The notes: a model not told the origin generated them from the sequence alone. 48,768 bases of DNA from an uncultured Myxococcales bacterium (GCA_937872925.1 CALMUT010000357.1:1-48768); one strand, 5' to 3'; shown: positions 32,389 through 39,909, numbered from the stretch's first letter. Program-made: numbers and translations.

Positions 32389-32676
32389 TTATCCGAGCTC
32401 GTCCAAGATGCGTCCCGCGATCTTTTGCGGATCGATCTGGAACGAACCTTCGTCGATGCGTGCTTTGAGCGCTTCGACCTTTTGTGCGTCCACGCCGCCG
32501 CCGACTCCGCCTGCGGCCAGCTCCCGCGCTTCGGCGGAGATGCTGACCTTGGCGGCTTCCGCAGGTGCCTGGGATTGCTCCGCATCCACCTTTGCCGCCG
32601 GGCGTGCCTCGCCGACTGGTGACACCGCCATGCGGTGGTACGCGTCGAGTGCCGGGTTGCCAGTGATGCCTTTCAT
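32389..32676 (-). CDS. flgM: Anti-sigma-28 factor FlgM
   Basis: Binds FliA (sigma-28) until the hook is finished. The 95 residues are charged and probably disordered at the N-terminus; the C-terminal half holds the FlgM motif KVEALKARIDEGSFQIDPQ and KIAGRILDELG. The ATG shares one base with the flgJ stop (TAATG) and GGAGGA lies just upstream. No fliA gene is in the window, so it must lie elsewhere. Confidence 0.92.
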   Translation of the reverse strand: MKGITGNPALDAYHRMAVSPVGEARPAAKVDAEQSQAPAEAAKVSISAEARELAAGGVGGGVDAQKVEALKARIDEGSFQIDPQKIAGRILDELG

Positions 32677-33095
32677 TATTTCCTCCGATTGACCAAAACC
32701 GGGTTCGACTCGGTGGGAGTCGCCCTCACACTGGAGAACGGCAGCGCCGCGTCGGACTTGAGTGGTGTCCCGGATTTTGACCCTAAGCTATGGGAAGCAC
32801 TAGGAGAAATTGCTACGGCGGCGCCCACTTGCCGGGCCATGTCTTGGCTCAATCCGAGGCCGCCGGCCTGGGCAATGGCGTCCGAAAGCGCCTCGACCAC
32901 CATCGACCCATAGGCGCTAGCGCCCGCAGGGCTGCTGCCGCCTTGGGAAACCCGCGCGGTCTTCTCAAGGGCTGAGAGCACGCGACGCAGCAACATGGAT
33001 TCGAATTGCTGCGTGGCCTCCGTCAGCTTCGCGGCTCTTTGGGGATCCTCCGCGGGATGTAGCGGCAGGCTTGGAGTTGGGGCAACGATGCTCAT
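32676..33095 (-). CDS. flgJ: Rod-scaffold protein (N-terminal half of FlgJ)
   Basis: A 139-residue protein with the FlgJ rod-binding domain: ATQQFESMLLRRVLSALEKT, YGSMVVEALSDAIAQAGGLG and LSQDMARQVG. No muramidase domain follows; that enzyme is encoded separately at 2552-3373. ATG 33095 (MSIVAPTP) is used; the frame reaches 33128 but would overlap flgI. It lies ten bases after flgI. It probably caps the rod during assembly. Confidence 0.88.
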   Translation of the reverse strand: MSIVAPTPSLPLHPAEDPQRAAKLTEATQQFESMLLRRVLSALEKTARVSQGGSSPAGASAYGSMVVEALSDAIAQAGGLGLSQDMARQVGAAVAISPSASHSLGSKSGTPLKSDAALPFSSVRATPTESNPVLVNRRK

Positions 33096-33105
33096 TCGAA
33101 GTTCT

Positions 33106-34251
33106 CTACTGAACGATGATCTCTGCACGAAGCGCGCCAGCGGAGCGTAGCGCTTGCATTAGGCTAGCCAGCTCCCGTGGCGGCACGCCGAACGCGCTCA
33201 GCGCTTGGGCGACGTCCGCCAAGGACGCGGCACCGCCGATATAGGAAAGTGCCGGCGGGACCTTTTCGGTTGCTTCCACGTCAGTGCGATTGACGACGGT
33301 GGTTTCCCCACCTGCCAATGCTTCTGGCTGGCTGACGACGGGCGTCTCCTTGATCGTGATGGTGATACCACCTTGAGCGATCGCCACCGGCGAGAGGCGC
33401 ACGTCGCCACCGGCGACGATCGTCCCGGTCCGCTCGTTGATCACCACCCGTGCGTTGACGGATGGGTCAACGTCGACGTCGCCGACTTTCGCGAGCAGCT
33501 CCACGGGCTTGTTCTTCAAGCTAGCGGGCGCCTTGACCACAACGGTGCCGCCGTCCAGGGCCTTGGCGGATCCCTTGCCGAAGGCTTTGTCTACGGCTTC
33601 GACGATCCGCTGAGCGTTGGCAAAGTCTGGTGCCCGGAGTGCCAGCTGCACTTTGCCTTCGGTCGAGAACGTTGTCTTGATCTCCCGCTCAATCAGCGCA
33701 CCCGACGGAACGCGGCCCGTGGTGGTGGTGTTTTCCTGTACCGAGCTGCCCGACGCCCCGCCTGCGGAGAAGCCGCCCACCAACAGTGGCCCCTGCGCTA
33801 CGGCGTAGGTGCGGCGGTCGGCGCCACGCAGAGGCGTCTGCACCAGCACGCCGCCGCGCAGGCTCTTGGCGTTGCCGATCGACGACACAGTCACATCGAG
33901 CTTGGAGCCGGTTCTTGAGAACGGCGGAATGGTCGAAATGACCAAGACCGCAGCGACGTTGCGTAGCCGCAGCTGCCGTGCATCGACTTGAACGCCCAGC
34001 CGGCGCAGCAGCGAAACCAGGGATTGGGCCGCAAACGGTGCCGAAACGTCGTCGCCGGTCCCGTTGAGACCGATCACCACGCCATAGCCGACGAGCTGGT
34101 TGTCGCGTGCTCCAACCACGTCACAGAGGTCGCGGATCTTGTCCGCACTCGCTGGCGCTGCTGACAGTAGCGTTCCCATGAACACCCCGAACGCCACAAG
34201 CGTGTGCCGCAGGTAGCGGGCGGAAGACGGGATCTGGGCAGTGCGTTTCAC
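33106..34251 (-). CDS. flgI: Flagellar P-ring protein FlgI
   Basis: Periplasmic ring around the rod. The 381 residues have a Sec signal peptide ending in SAAPASA-DKIRDLCDVVGARDNQ; the family motif LVGYGVVIGLNGTGDD follows, with RRLGVQVD and the end ELASLMQALRSAGALRAEI. The GTG at 34251 is chosen: it is seven bases after the flgH stop with GAGAAAT upstream and gives a normal signal peptide. An upstream start at 34329 would lie inside flgH. Confidence 0.95.
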   Translation of the reverse strand: MKRTAQIPSSARYLRHTLVAFGVFMGTLLSAAPASADKIRDLCDVVGARDNQLVGYGVVIGLNGTGDDVSAPFAAQSLVSLLRRLGVQVDARQLRLRNVAAVLVISTIPPFSRTGSKLDVTVSSIGNAKSLRGGVLVQTPLRGADRRTYAVAQGPLLVGGFSAGGASGSSVQENTTTTGRVPSGALIEREIKTTFSTEGKVQLALRAPDFANAQRIVEAVDKAFGKGSAKALDGGTVVVKAPASLKNKPVELLAKVGDVDVDPSVNARVVINERTGTIVAGGDVRLSPVAIAQGGITITIKETPVVSQPEALAGGETTVVNRTDVEATEKVPPALSYIGGAASLADVAQALSAFGVPPRELASLMQALRSAGALRAEIIVQ

Positions 34252-34258
34252 GTATTTC

Positions 34259-34957
34259 TCAGAACGGATTGATGGTGTCCAGGATCTTCGTGAGCCAACC
34301 GCGCTCGACCTGGTCTGCGATGTCTCCACGGCCCGTAAACTCCACGCGAGCGTCCGCGATACGAGTGGAGATGATGGAGTTGTCTTGCTCGATATCCGAA
34401 GGCCGGATCACACCGGAGATATACAGGTGGTATTCCTCATGGTTCAGCATGACCACCTTGGTGCCTTCCACGAACAAGTCGCCGTTGGGCAGTTCCTTCT
34501 TCACCCGAACGCCGATCATGCCTTTCAGGCGTCCGGCTCGCTGAGTATTGCCCTCCCCCGCGAAGTCGAATTCGCTCGCCATGGCGAGCAGGTTCTCCGG
34601 ATCGATGTTGGGATAGGCCTTCTGGATCGCTGGAACCAATCCCAGCAGGGCAGTGACATTGGCCTCGCGACTCGAGTCCTTGCTGAGCTTGGTGGTGGCG
34701 CCGCCTTTTGCGTCAGCCTCTTCCTGGATGCGGACTAGGACCACGTCCCCCACACGCAGCGCGCGGGTGTCTTCCAAGTACCCCGGCTGGGCTTCGGAGT
34801 AGATGGAGCCTGTCGAGGGTTCGTAGTCTTTCTGCGTCGCTGCATATTCGCCTTCGTCGTATTTGCGTTCCCGCGGCTTGAAGGGGCGGATGTGGGGCGG
34901 CCCGCAGGCGCCAAGGGTCACTGCGAGCAGACCAAGCAGTGCCGCGCGTCGGTTCAA
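34259..34957 (-). CDS. flgH: Flagellar L-ring lipoprotein FlgH
   Basis: Outer-membrane ring of the basal body. The 232 residues begin with a lipoprotein signal (LLAVTLGAC, Cys18) and contain ALRVGDVVLVRIQEEADAKG and PNGDLFVEGTKVVMLNHEEY, ending with SDIEQDNSIISTRIADARV. The TTG start at 34957 overlaps the flgA stop (TTGA) and has a strong GGAGGAGG. Its presence demands an outer membrane. Confidence 0.94.
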   Translation of the reverse strand: MNRRAALLGLLAVTLGACGPPHIRPFKPRERKYDEGEYAATQKDYEPSTGSIYSEAQPGYLEDTRALRVGDVVLVRIQEEADAKGGATTKLSKDSSREANVTALLGLVPAIQKAYPNIDPENLLAMASEFDFAGEGNTQRAGRLKGMIGVRVKKELPNGDLFVEGTKVVMLNHEEYHLYISGVIRPSDIEQDNSIISTRIADARVEFTGRGDIADQVERGWLTKILDTINPF

Positions 34958-35700
34958 GCGCCTCCTCCCACGACCTTGGCCGTGCGGGCAGAGGTGACTC
35001 GGGCGCTCAGGATCTTCTGGGTGGATTCAACCCGAAAGCGACCCACTTCATCGGCGTCCGTGTCCGCCAGGGCCACCGCGGTGGCGGTGACGCGGGTGGG
35101 GCCGCGCTCGATCACCAGGTAGATGCGGGCGCCCCGAGGCACCGTGGGTCGCGCGCCTTCTTCGTCGATTTCGAGCACCGCTGCCACAGGCGCGCGCGCT
35201 GCGACGCGACCGTCTGCATGCCATTCGAGCACGACGGTGGTTGTGGTGGTGCCGACCCGCTTTGGCAATTTGGGTAGGCGCCCCACGGAGACCTTTGCGG
35301 AACTCGGAGCGTTGACCGAGCGGCGCGCCGTCACGCGCTTTAGCACCACGCCCTTGCCCAGTTGGGACGTAATCAGCGGGGTCGCGGCAGCGGCTATCTC
35401 TTCCGGCGCCCAACGCTTCGTGGCGGTCACGACGCGCACGACCTTTGGCAGCTGGAGCTCTTTGGGTTGCGCACCCGCCGCAACGATGGCGCGGGAAAGC
35501 TCCGCGCGAGTGATCAGTCGACTGCCCCCTGCCGGCGGAGCGGCTCCCAGATCAATTCCCCCCAGGTCCTCGGGAGCGGAGGGCACGACGTCCCGTAGCG
35601 TCACGCGCGCGCCGCTGACTGAACGCTCGGTCTCTGCGCTCGCCAAAGGGCCGACCGCAAGGGCGGCGAGCAGCATGCATATGCCTGAACGCTTCACCAT
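34954..35700 (-). CDS. flgA: P-ring assembly chaperone FlgA
   Basis: Periplasmic chaperone that helps FlgI assemble. The 248 residues have a signal peptide ending at about residue 22 (LAVGPLASA) and a C-terminal SAF-like domain: APEEIAAAATPLI and RGARIYLVIERGPTRVTATAVALADTDADEVGRF. The ATG shares one base with flgG's stop (TAATG), so it is coupled to flgG. Family confidence is good. Confidence 0.88.
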   Translation of the reverse strand: MVKRSGICMLLAALAVGPLASAETERSVSGARVTLRDVVPSAPEDLGGIDLGAAPPAGGSRLITRAELSRAIVAAGAQPKELQLPKVVRVVTATKRWAPEEIAAAATPLITSQLGKGVVLKRVTARRSVNAPSSAKVSVGRLPKLPKRVGTTTTTVVLEWHADGRVAARAPVAAVLEIDEEGARPTVPRGARIYLVIERGPTRVTATAVALADTDADEVGRFRVESTQKILSARVTSARTAKVVGGGA

Positions 35701-36485
35701 TACCTCATCTGGGATGCCGCGCGGAGCATCTCGTCGGCGGTGGTGATGACCTTGGAGTTGATCTCGTAGGCGCGTTGCGCGCTGATGAGGCCGATCATTT
35801 CTTCAACGATGTCGACGTTGGCCTTCTCGAGCGCGCCCTGCAGCAGCGTTCCACGCCCGTCGCTGCCAGGCTCGCCGAGTTGCGCTTCGCCGCTGGCCGC
35901 CGTCGGCAGATACAGGTTGTGACCCGCGGCGTTCAGTCCGGCGGGATTCACGAAGGTTGCGATGGACAGCTGTCCCAACTCGACGGGGGCGGGCTGGCCG
36001 TTGACGGACGCCGAAACCGTACCGTTGGCGGCAATCGAAACGCCGACCGCTTCGGGGGGAATGCTGATGGGTGGATCGAGGGGAAACCCCTCGGCATTGA
36101 CGATGCGGCCGTCGGCGTCGAGGCGCAGCCCGCCGTTGCGTGTATATGCTGGCGTGCCATCGGGTTGTTGCACCACGAAGAAGCCTTGACCTTCGATGGC
36201 AACATCCAGGGGGTTCTTCGTCGTGTAGATGGTGCCTTGCTCGAATAGCTTCACCATGCCGATGACTCGGACGCCGTTGCCGATCTGCAGTCCTGTCGGC
36301 GACATCGTCGTTGGGCCGGTGGGCGCGCCGGGTGCGCGAACCGTCTGGTACAGGAGGTCCTGGAAATCTGCGCGTTGCTTCTTGAAGCCGACGGTGTTGG
36401 CGTTGGCGATGTTGTGGGAGACGCCTTCCAGGTGCATCTCCTGCGCGGCCATGCCAGTCGCTGCGATGTTCAAGGATCGGAACAT
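35700..36485 (-). CDS. flgG: Distal-rod protein FlgG
   Basis: Main distal-rod subunit of 261 residues, length typical of FlgG. It begins MFRSLNIAATGMAAQEMHLE, then VSHNIANANTVGFKK, and ends EEMIGLISAQRAYEINSKVITTADEML. It heads the flgG-A-H-I-J-M-N-K-L run. No Shine-Dalgarno precedes ATG 36485: a perfect sigma-54 promoter places +1 two bases before it. Confidence 0.95.
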   Translation of the reverse strand: MFRSLNIAATGMAAQEMHLEGVSHNIANANTVGFKKQRADFQDLLYQTVRAPGAPTGPTTMSPTGLQIGNGVRVIGMVKLFEQGTIYTTKNPLDVAIEGQGFFVVQQPDGTPAYTRNGGLRLDADGRIVNAEGFPLDPPISIPPEAVGVSIAANGTVSASVNGQPAPVELGQLSIATFVNPAGLNAAGHNLYLPTAASGEAQLGEPGSDGRGTLLQGALEKANVDIVEEMIGLISAQRAYEINSKVITTADEMLRAASQMR

Positions 36486-36497
36486 ACTGTCGTAAGT

Positions 36498-36513
36498 TGC
36501 AACTTGAGTGCCA
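36498..36513 (-). promoter_or_regulatory. Sigma-54 promoter of the flgG operon (perfect consensus)
   Basis: The minus strand reads TGGCACTCAAGTTGCA, a perfect TGGCAC-N5-TTGCA. C at 36499 as -12 gives +1 at 36487 (G), two bases before ATG 36485. It starts about 20 bases after the stop of the upstream lipoprotein gene. Confidence 0.88.
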
Positions 36514-36532
36514 GCGCCGCCGGCGCTGTCGG

Positions 36533-36895
36533 TCAGCCCGCTTCGGGCGCGTCCGCGGCATCGCTATCCGCGGCATCTGCGTCGTGCGGAGCGTCCTCGG
36601 CGTCGGCGTCGGCGTCGGCGTCTTGGCTTGCGTCGCCATCGATCGACGCATCCTTGGCGGTCGCGTCCGTCAAAGCGTCGACGCTCGCGTCTTGGCTTGC
36701 GTCGCTCTCAGCGTCCGCGTTCACGCCAGCATCCGTGCTTGCCTTGGAACCGACGCAGCTACCCGCCTGGCAGACTTCGTCGCTGGCGCAGTCCGTATGG
36801 CGCAGGCAGGAGCCGTCCTCGGCGCAGCCCGGAGCGAGGGCAAGAACGCACAAAAGCAGCAGCGCTAAGGCCCCGTTGGGTGGGTCAGAGGCCAA
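36533..36895 (-). CDS. Small lipoprotein with Cys module and acidic Asp/Ala-rich tail
   Basis: A 120-residue predicted lipoprotein of unknown family. A hydrophobic signal (ALALLLLCVLALAPGC, Cys24) is followed by one Cys module (CLRHTDCASDEVCQAGSC) and then a low-complexity tail rich in Asp, Ala and Ser. The likely start is TTG 36895, which overlaps the outer-membrane protein gene; a longer frame to 37033 lacks support. It is co-transcribed with that gene under a sigma-54 promoter. The start codon is uncertain. Possible roles at the cell surface or basal body are speculative. Confidence 0.6.
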   Translation of the reverse strand: MASDPPNGALALLLLCVLALAPGCAEDGSCLRHTDCASDEVCQAGSCVGSKASTDAGVNADAESDASQDASVDALTDATAKDASIDGDASQDADADADAEDAPHDADAADSDAADAPEAG

Positions 36896-37406
36896 GCCGC
36901 ACCCCCGCGGTGAGCATGCCCCAGAGCAAGATCCCGTCGCCGGGCAGATCACTGCCGACGGGCAGGGCAGAGAACGAGGGTTCCACGAAGATGCCAACCC
37001 GGTCCCCGAAGGGAATGATGAAATGTGCTCCAACCGTGCCCCCGAACAGTGTCTCCGGCGCGATCGTGCCGATCACTCCGGCGTACGCTCCGACGGTGGG
37101 GTGGATCCAGCGCGCGTAGCGAGCTTCTCCGCCAACACTGCCGCGCTTTTCGATTTCAGCGAAGGCGCGAAAGGCGGTGCCTTCGCTCTCGTCTTCGTCT
37201 GTACGCAGTTGGACGCCCGCCACGATACGCGTTCGCGCCCGTTGCCACTCGATACTGCCGCTGCCTGGGTCCGCTCCCTCCAACCCAGTTCCAAGCCCAG
37301 CTTCGCCGTCAATCAGCCAACCCTCTCCCGCAGACGCCGATGACACACCGAGTAGCGTGGCGGCGACGGCGGCGGCTTTCGGAACCCAAGTTGAACGGCA
37401 GCGCAT
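36885..37406 (-). CDS. Outer-membrane beta-barrel-like protein in the sigma-54 regulon
   Basis: A 173-residue protein with a Sec signal (AAAVAATLLGVSSASA, about residues 11-26) and alternating strands (RTRIVAGVQLRT, TAFRAFAEIEKRG, GGEARYARWIHPTVGAYAG, GAHFIIPFGDRVGIFVEPSF, MLTAGVRLGL) as in small porin-like barrels. I do not recognise a family. ATG 37406 lies six bases after the predicted start of a sigma-54 transcript; the frame reaches 37496 and overlaps the activator stop. Its promoter and place beside flgG suggest a motility-linked envelope role, which is inference. Confidence 0.72.
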   Translation of the reverse strand: MRCRSTWVPKAAAVAATLLGVSSASAGEGWLIDGEAGLGTGLEGADPGSGSIEWQRARTRIVAGVQLRTDEDESEGTAFRAFAEIEKRGSVGGEARYARWIHPTVGAYAGVIGTIAPETLFGGTVGAHFIIPFGDRVGIFVEPSFSALPVGSDLPGDGILLWGMLTAGVRLGL

Positions 37407-37422
37407 GTTCGCAATACAAGAG

Positions 37423-37438
37423 AGCAAGCTTCGCGCCA
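37423..37438 (-). promoter_or_regulatory. Sigma-54 promoter of the outer-membrane protein gene
   Basis: The minus strand reads TGGCGCGAAGCTTGCT: GG-N10-GC intact, -12 TTGCT perfect. Predicted +1 is 37412, six bases before ATG 37406. It lies between the activator stop and the barrel gene. Confidence 0.72.
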
Positions 37439-37492
37439 ACCGAGCCGTGCCACGAGACCGTCGAGGCGGCGAACTCGCGAAGGGCTGAAGGC

Positions 37493-38611
37493 TCACGCCG
37501 CCTTGGGAGCGATGCGCTTGCGCTTGAGCATTTCCACCAGGGTGGTTCGATTGAGGCCAAGCAACTCAGCGGCCTGCTTCTTGTTCCAGCTCGTGCGTTC
37601 CAGCGCTTGTCGGATCAGGTGGTTTTCGAAGGATTCCACCGTCGTGCGCAGGTCGAGTCCCACCTCCGGCAGACGTGGCGAGACGCGCCGTTCTTGCCCC
37701 AATCCGCACACCCGTGACGGCAGGTCTTTGGGCTCGATAGTGTCCGTGTTGCACAACAGCACCGCCCGCTCGATGGTATTCTCCAACTCGCGCACGTTGC
37801 CGGGCCAGCTGTAGTCCGCCAGCAGCTGGGCTGCGGAGCGCCCGATCTGCGAGATCTGGCGGCCGGTCTTCTCGTTGGCGCGCTTCAGGAAGTGGTGCAC
37901 CAAAAGCGGAACGTCTTCTTGACGCTCGCGCATCGGCGGCACGTGCACGTGAATGACATTCAGACGGTAGTAGAGATCCTCACGGAAGCGACCGTCGCGG
38001 ACGGCTTCATCGAGATTGATGTTGGTGGCTGCCACGATGCGCACTTCGGCGTCCAAGGTACGCGTATCGCCCACCGGGGAGAATTCCTTGCTCTGCAAGA
38101 CGCGCAATAGCTTGACTTGCAGCGCGAGGGGCAACTCGCCAATCTCGTCCAGAAACAGCGTGCCGCCCTGGGCCTGCGCGATGCGTCCGATCTTGTTAGC
38201 GTGCGCGCCGGTGAACGCTCCCCGGGCATGGCCGAAGAGCTCGCTCTCAAGCAGTGCTTCGGGGATTGCGCCGCAGTTGACGGCGACGAAGGGTTTGCTT
38301 GCGCGGGGGCTCGCGTCATGCACTGCCCGGGCGACGAGCTCTTTGCCGGTGCCGCTTTCGCCGGTGATCAAGATGGTGCACGTGGTGTCAGCGACGCGGT
38401 CGACGACGCGGTAAACGTCGACTAGCGATTCGGCGCATCCGATGACCCCGGCCATGCTTCGGGGTTGCACCGGGATATCCAGATCGTCCGCGACGACTGG
38501 CGGTTTCGGCGACGTGGCCTGCATCGACGACGCTGGGTAGATGCCCGAATCGATTTCTTCGAAGCTGTGTGGTCCCACAACTGGGTCTTGCATCTTGGCC
38601 GCGTCGAGCAT
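37493..38611 (-). CDS. Sigma-54-dependent activator (FleQ/FlrC-like, no receiver)
   Basis: AAA+ enhancer-binding protein of 372 residues, probably the master regulator of the sigma-54 flagellar promoters. After a short N-terminus without a receiver domain come Walker A GESGTGKE (84-91), GAFTGA (131-136, contacts sigma-54), Walker B TLFLDEIG (151-158) and the WPGNVRELEN segment; a Fis-type helix-turn-helix ends it (KKQAAELLGLNRTTLVEMLKRKR). ATG 38611 has GGGAG at good spacing; the frame extends to 38692 but a sigma-54-like element lies within it. Without a receiver, it resembles FlrA/FleQ or a partner-controlled FlrC. Confidence 0.88.
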   Translation of the reverse strand: MLDAAKMQDPVVGPHSFEEIDSGIYPASSMQATSPKPPVVADDLDIPVQPRSMAGVIGCAESLVDVYRVVDRVADTTCTILITGESGTGKELVARAVHDASPRASKPFVAVNCGAIPEALLESELFGHARGAFTGAHANKIGRIAQAQGGTLFLDEIGELPLALQVKLLRVLQSKEFSPVGDTRTLDAEVRIVAATNINLDEAVRDGRFREDLYYRLNVIHVHVPPMRERQEDVPLLVHHFLKRANEKTGRQISQIGRSAAQLLADYSWPGNVRELENTIERAVLLCNTDTIEPKDLPSRVCGLGQERRVSPRLPEVGLDLRTTVESFENHLIRQALERTSWNKKQAAELLGLNRTTLVEMLKRKRIAPKAA

Positions 38612-38661
38612 GGTGTTTTTCTCCCGTAAGTCCTGAATTTCGTGTTGCGGGACGAGACCTA

Positions 38662-38677
38662 AGCAAGCTGTGGTCCA
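38662..38677 (-). promoter_or_regulatory. Possible sigma-54 promoter of the activator gene
   Basis: The minus strand reads TGGACCACAGCTTGCT: GG-N10-GC and TTGCT are good, -24 box is weaker. Predicted +1 is 38651, giving a 40-base leader with GGGAG before ATG 38611. Suggests autoregulation; not proven. Confidence 0.4.
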
Positions 38678-38719
38678 TCGCGTCGAAAGCATGACGATCA
38701 GCGGAAAAAACCTTGGCGC

Positions 38720-38733
38720 GTCAGCTCGCTGAC
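38720..38733. promoter_or_regulatory. Palindrome GTCAG-CTCG-CTGAC, candidate activator site
   Basis: Arms of five bases around CTCG, core GTCA-N6-TGAC, the same spacing as the site at 2060-2077. It lies about 75 bases upstream of the activator's predicted start. Confidence 0.4.
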
Positions 38734-38743
38734 AGCCGAGGCC

Positions 38744-38759
38744 GGGTCAGAGCTGACCC
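38744..38759. promoter_or_regulatory. Palindrome GGGTCAG-AG-CTGACCC, candidate activator site 1
   Basis: Perfect seven-base arms. It is about 296 bases upstream of the flgB start site and 100 bases upstream of that of the activator. Its centre is exactly 84 bases (eight helical turns) from the next site, so both face the same side of DNA. Confidence 0.6.
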
Positions 38760-38827
38760 AGTCCGGAGCCCACGAATCACCGCGGTTTTTGGCAGAGTTG
38801 GCGCCGATTTGCGCGTCAGCGCCCGCT

Positions 38828-38843
38828 GGGTCAGTACTGACCC
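38828..38843. promoter_or_regulatory. Palindrome GGGTCAG-TA-CTGACCC, candidate activator site 2
   Basis: Perfect 16-base palindrome with arms identical to site 1. A half-site GGGTCA follows within a few bases (38849-38854). It is about 212 bases upstream of the flgB start site. Confidence 0.6.
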
Positions 38844-39021
38844 GGGGTGGGTCAACCGCCACCGGCATGTCTGCGCAATGTCATGAACGGTTCGCGTCCG
38901 CCCGCCTTGAGGGGCATGTCGCTGCGGGCTGATTTCCGGCAGCAGGTGGCGGCAGCCCGCTTGCGCTGGCGTCTTTCTTGGGGCTGACCTCTCGCCGGGG
39001 TGGCATCGGCGAGAGCGCGGT

Positions 39022-39037
39022 TGGCATGACGTGTGCT
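39022..39037 (+). promoter_or_regulatory. Sigma-54 promoter of the flgB-fliL operon
   Basis: Reads TGGCATGACGTGTGCT: GG-N10-GC intact, -24 TGGCAT, -12 GTGCT. C at 39036 as -12 gives +1 at 39048; ATG 39060 is then 12 bases downstream and an in-frame GTG at 39051 only three. Confidence 0.65.
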
Positions 39038-39059
39038 CCTGGTTCCCGGCGTGAGTGAC

Positions 39060-39446
39060 ATGTTCGCGTCGATTGGCCCCCTCAATAGTGCGATGGGGTA
39101 CCACCTTGAGCGCCACAACGTCCTGTCCTCCAACTTGGCACACGTCGACACGCCCGGGTATCGGCCCAAAGATCTGTCTCGAGTGGAAGGTTTCGACTCC
39201 GTGCTGGGAGTCGCGTTGCGACGCACCAGTGAGCGTCACATGGTTGGCGGAGACGCGGCAGGACCGACAGTCGGCCGTGTGTTTGACGATTCGACTGCAG
39301 GCGCTGGCAACGACGGCAACTACGTTTCCATCGATCGCGAGGCCTCGAAAGTGGCGGCGAACCACCTGCGTTACGATGTGATCAGCACCATCGTGCAGGC
39401 GGAGCTCCGCCAGCTGCGATTTGCCGCAGGAGACGGCCGCGGATGA
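39060..39446 (+). CDS. flgB: Proximal-rod protein FlgB
   Basis: First rod subunit of 128 residues, normal for FlgB. It starts MFASIGPLNSAMGYHLERHN and has the signature SSNLAHVDTPGYRPKDL. The C-terminus (NHLRYDVISTIVQAELRQLRFA) is the second packing helix. ATG 39060 is used; GTG 39051 in frame is closer to the promoter. It heads a 12-gene operon on the plus strand. A 26-base gap leads to flgC. Confidence 0.93.
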   Translation: MFASIGPLNSAMGYHLERHNVLSSNLAHVDTPGYRPKDLSRVEGFDSVLGVALRRTSERHMVGGDAAGPTVGRVFDDSTAGAGNDGNYVSIDREASKVAANHLRYDVISTIVQAELRQLRFAAGDGRG

Positions 39447-39472
39447 CTGCCACAGTGAGAGGACCCGCATAA

Positions 39473-39907
39473 ATGCTTGGTGTTTTTAGTGCCATGGAGG
39501 TCGCAGCGTCTGGGCTATCCGCCCAGCGCATCCGCATGAATACGATCGCGGGAAATCTCGCAAATGCGCGAACAACCCGCACGGCCGAAGGTGGACCGTA
39601 CCGCCGCATCGACCCCCTCTTCGAGGCCGTGGGCCTGGATCAGTCCCGGGGGGATTTCGCCCAGAGTCGGGGTGTTTCTCGGGTGCATGTTGCCCGCCTG
39701 GTGGCCGACGAGCGGCCCGGACAGATGGTGTTCGAGCCGGGTCACCCCGACGCCAACGCCCAAGGCTACGTCGAATACCCCAACGTGAACGCTGTGGAAG
39801 AAATGGTGAACATGATCACGGCTTCTCGCGCCTACGAAGCGGGCATCACCTCCGTCGATACCATCAAGCAAATGGCGCGATCGGCCATCGAGATCGGGAA
39901 GGGCTGA
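39473..39907 (+). CDS. flgC: Proximal-rod protein FlgC
   Basis: Rod subunit of 144 residues. It shows MLGVFSAMEVAASGLSAQRI, then AGNLANARTTR in place of the usual NxANxxTP and, at the end, PNVNAVEEMVNMITASRAYEAGI, both typical of FlgC. GAGAGGA is upstream of ATG 39473. It sits between flgB and fliE, the usual order. Confidence 0.95.
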   Translation: MLGVFSAMEVAASGLSAQRIRMNTIAGNLANARTTRTAEGGPYRRIDPLFEAVGLDQSRGDFAQSRGVSRVHVARLVADERPGQMVFEPGHPDANAQGYVEYPNVNAVEEMVNMITASRAYEAGITSVDTIKQMARSAIEIGKG

Positions 39908-39909
39908 GC

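Larger units (their letters stand above)
38612..39059. other. Regulatory region between activator gene and flgB
   Basis: A 448-base gap between divergent genes. It holds a candidate autoregulatory promoter for the activator, three GTCA/TGAC palindromes, and the flgB sigma-54 promoter. I see no gene. An antisense open frame across it and flgB looks like a shadow. Confidence 0.7.

Noticed and set aside
38721..39470. Minus-strand frame (249 codons) over flgB and its control region
   Set aside because: No ribosome site or recognisable domain; overlaps flgB, which has clear rod-protein motifs, and the palindromes.
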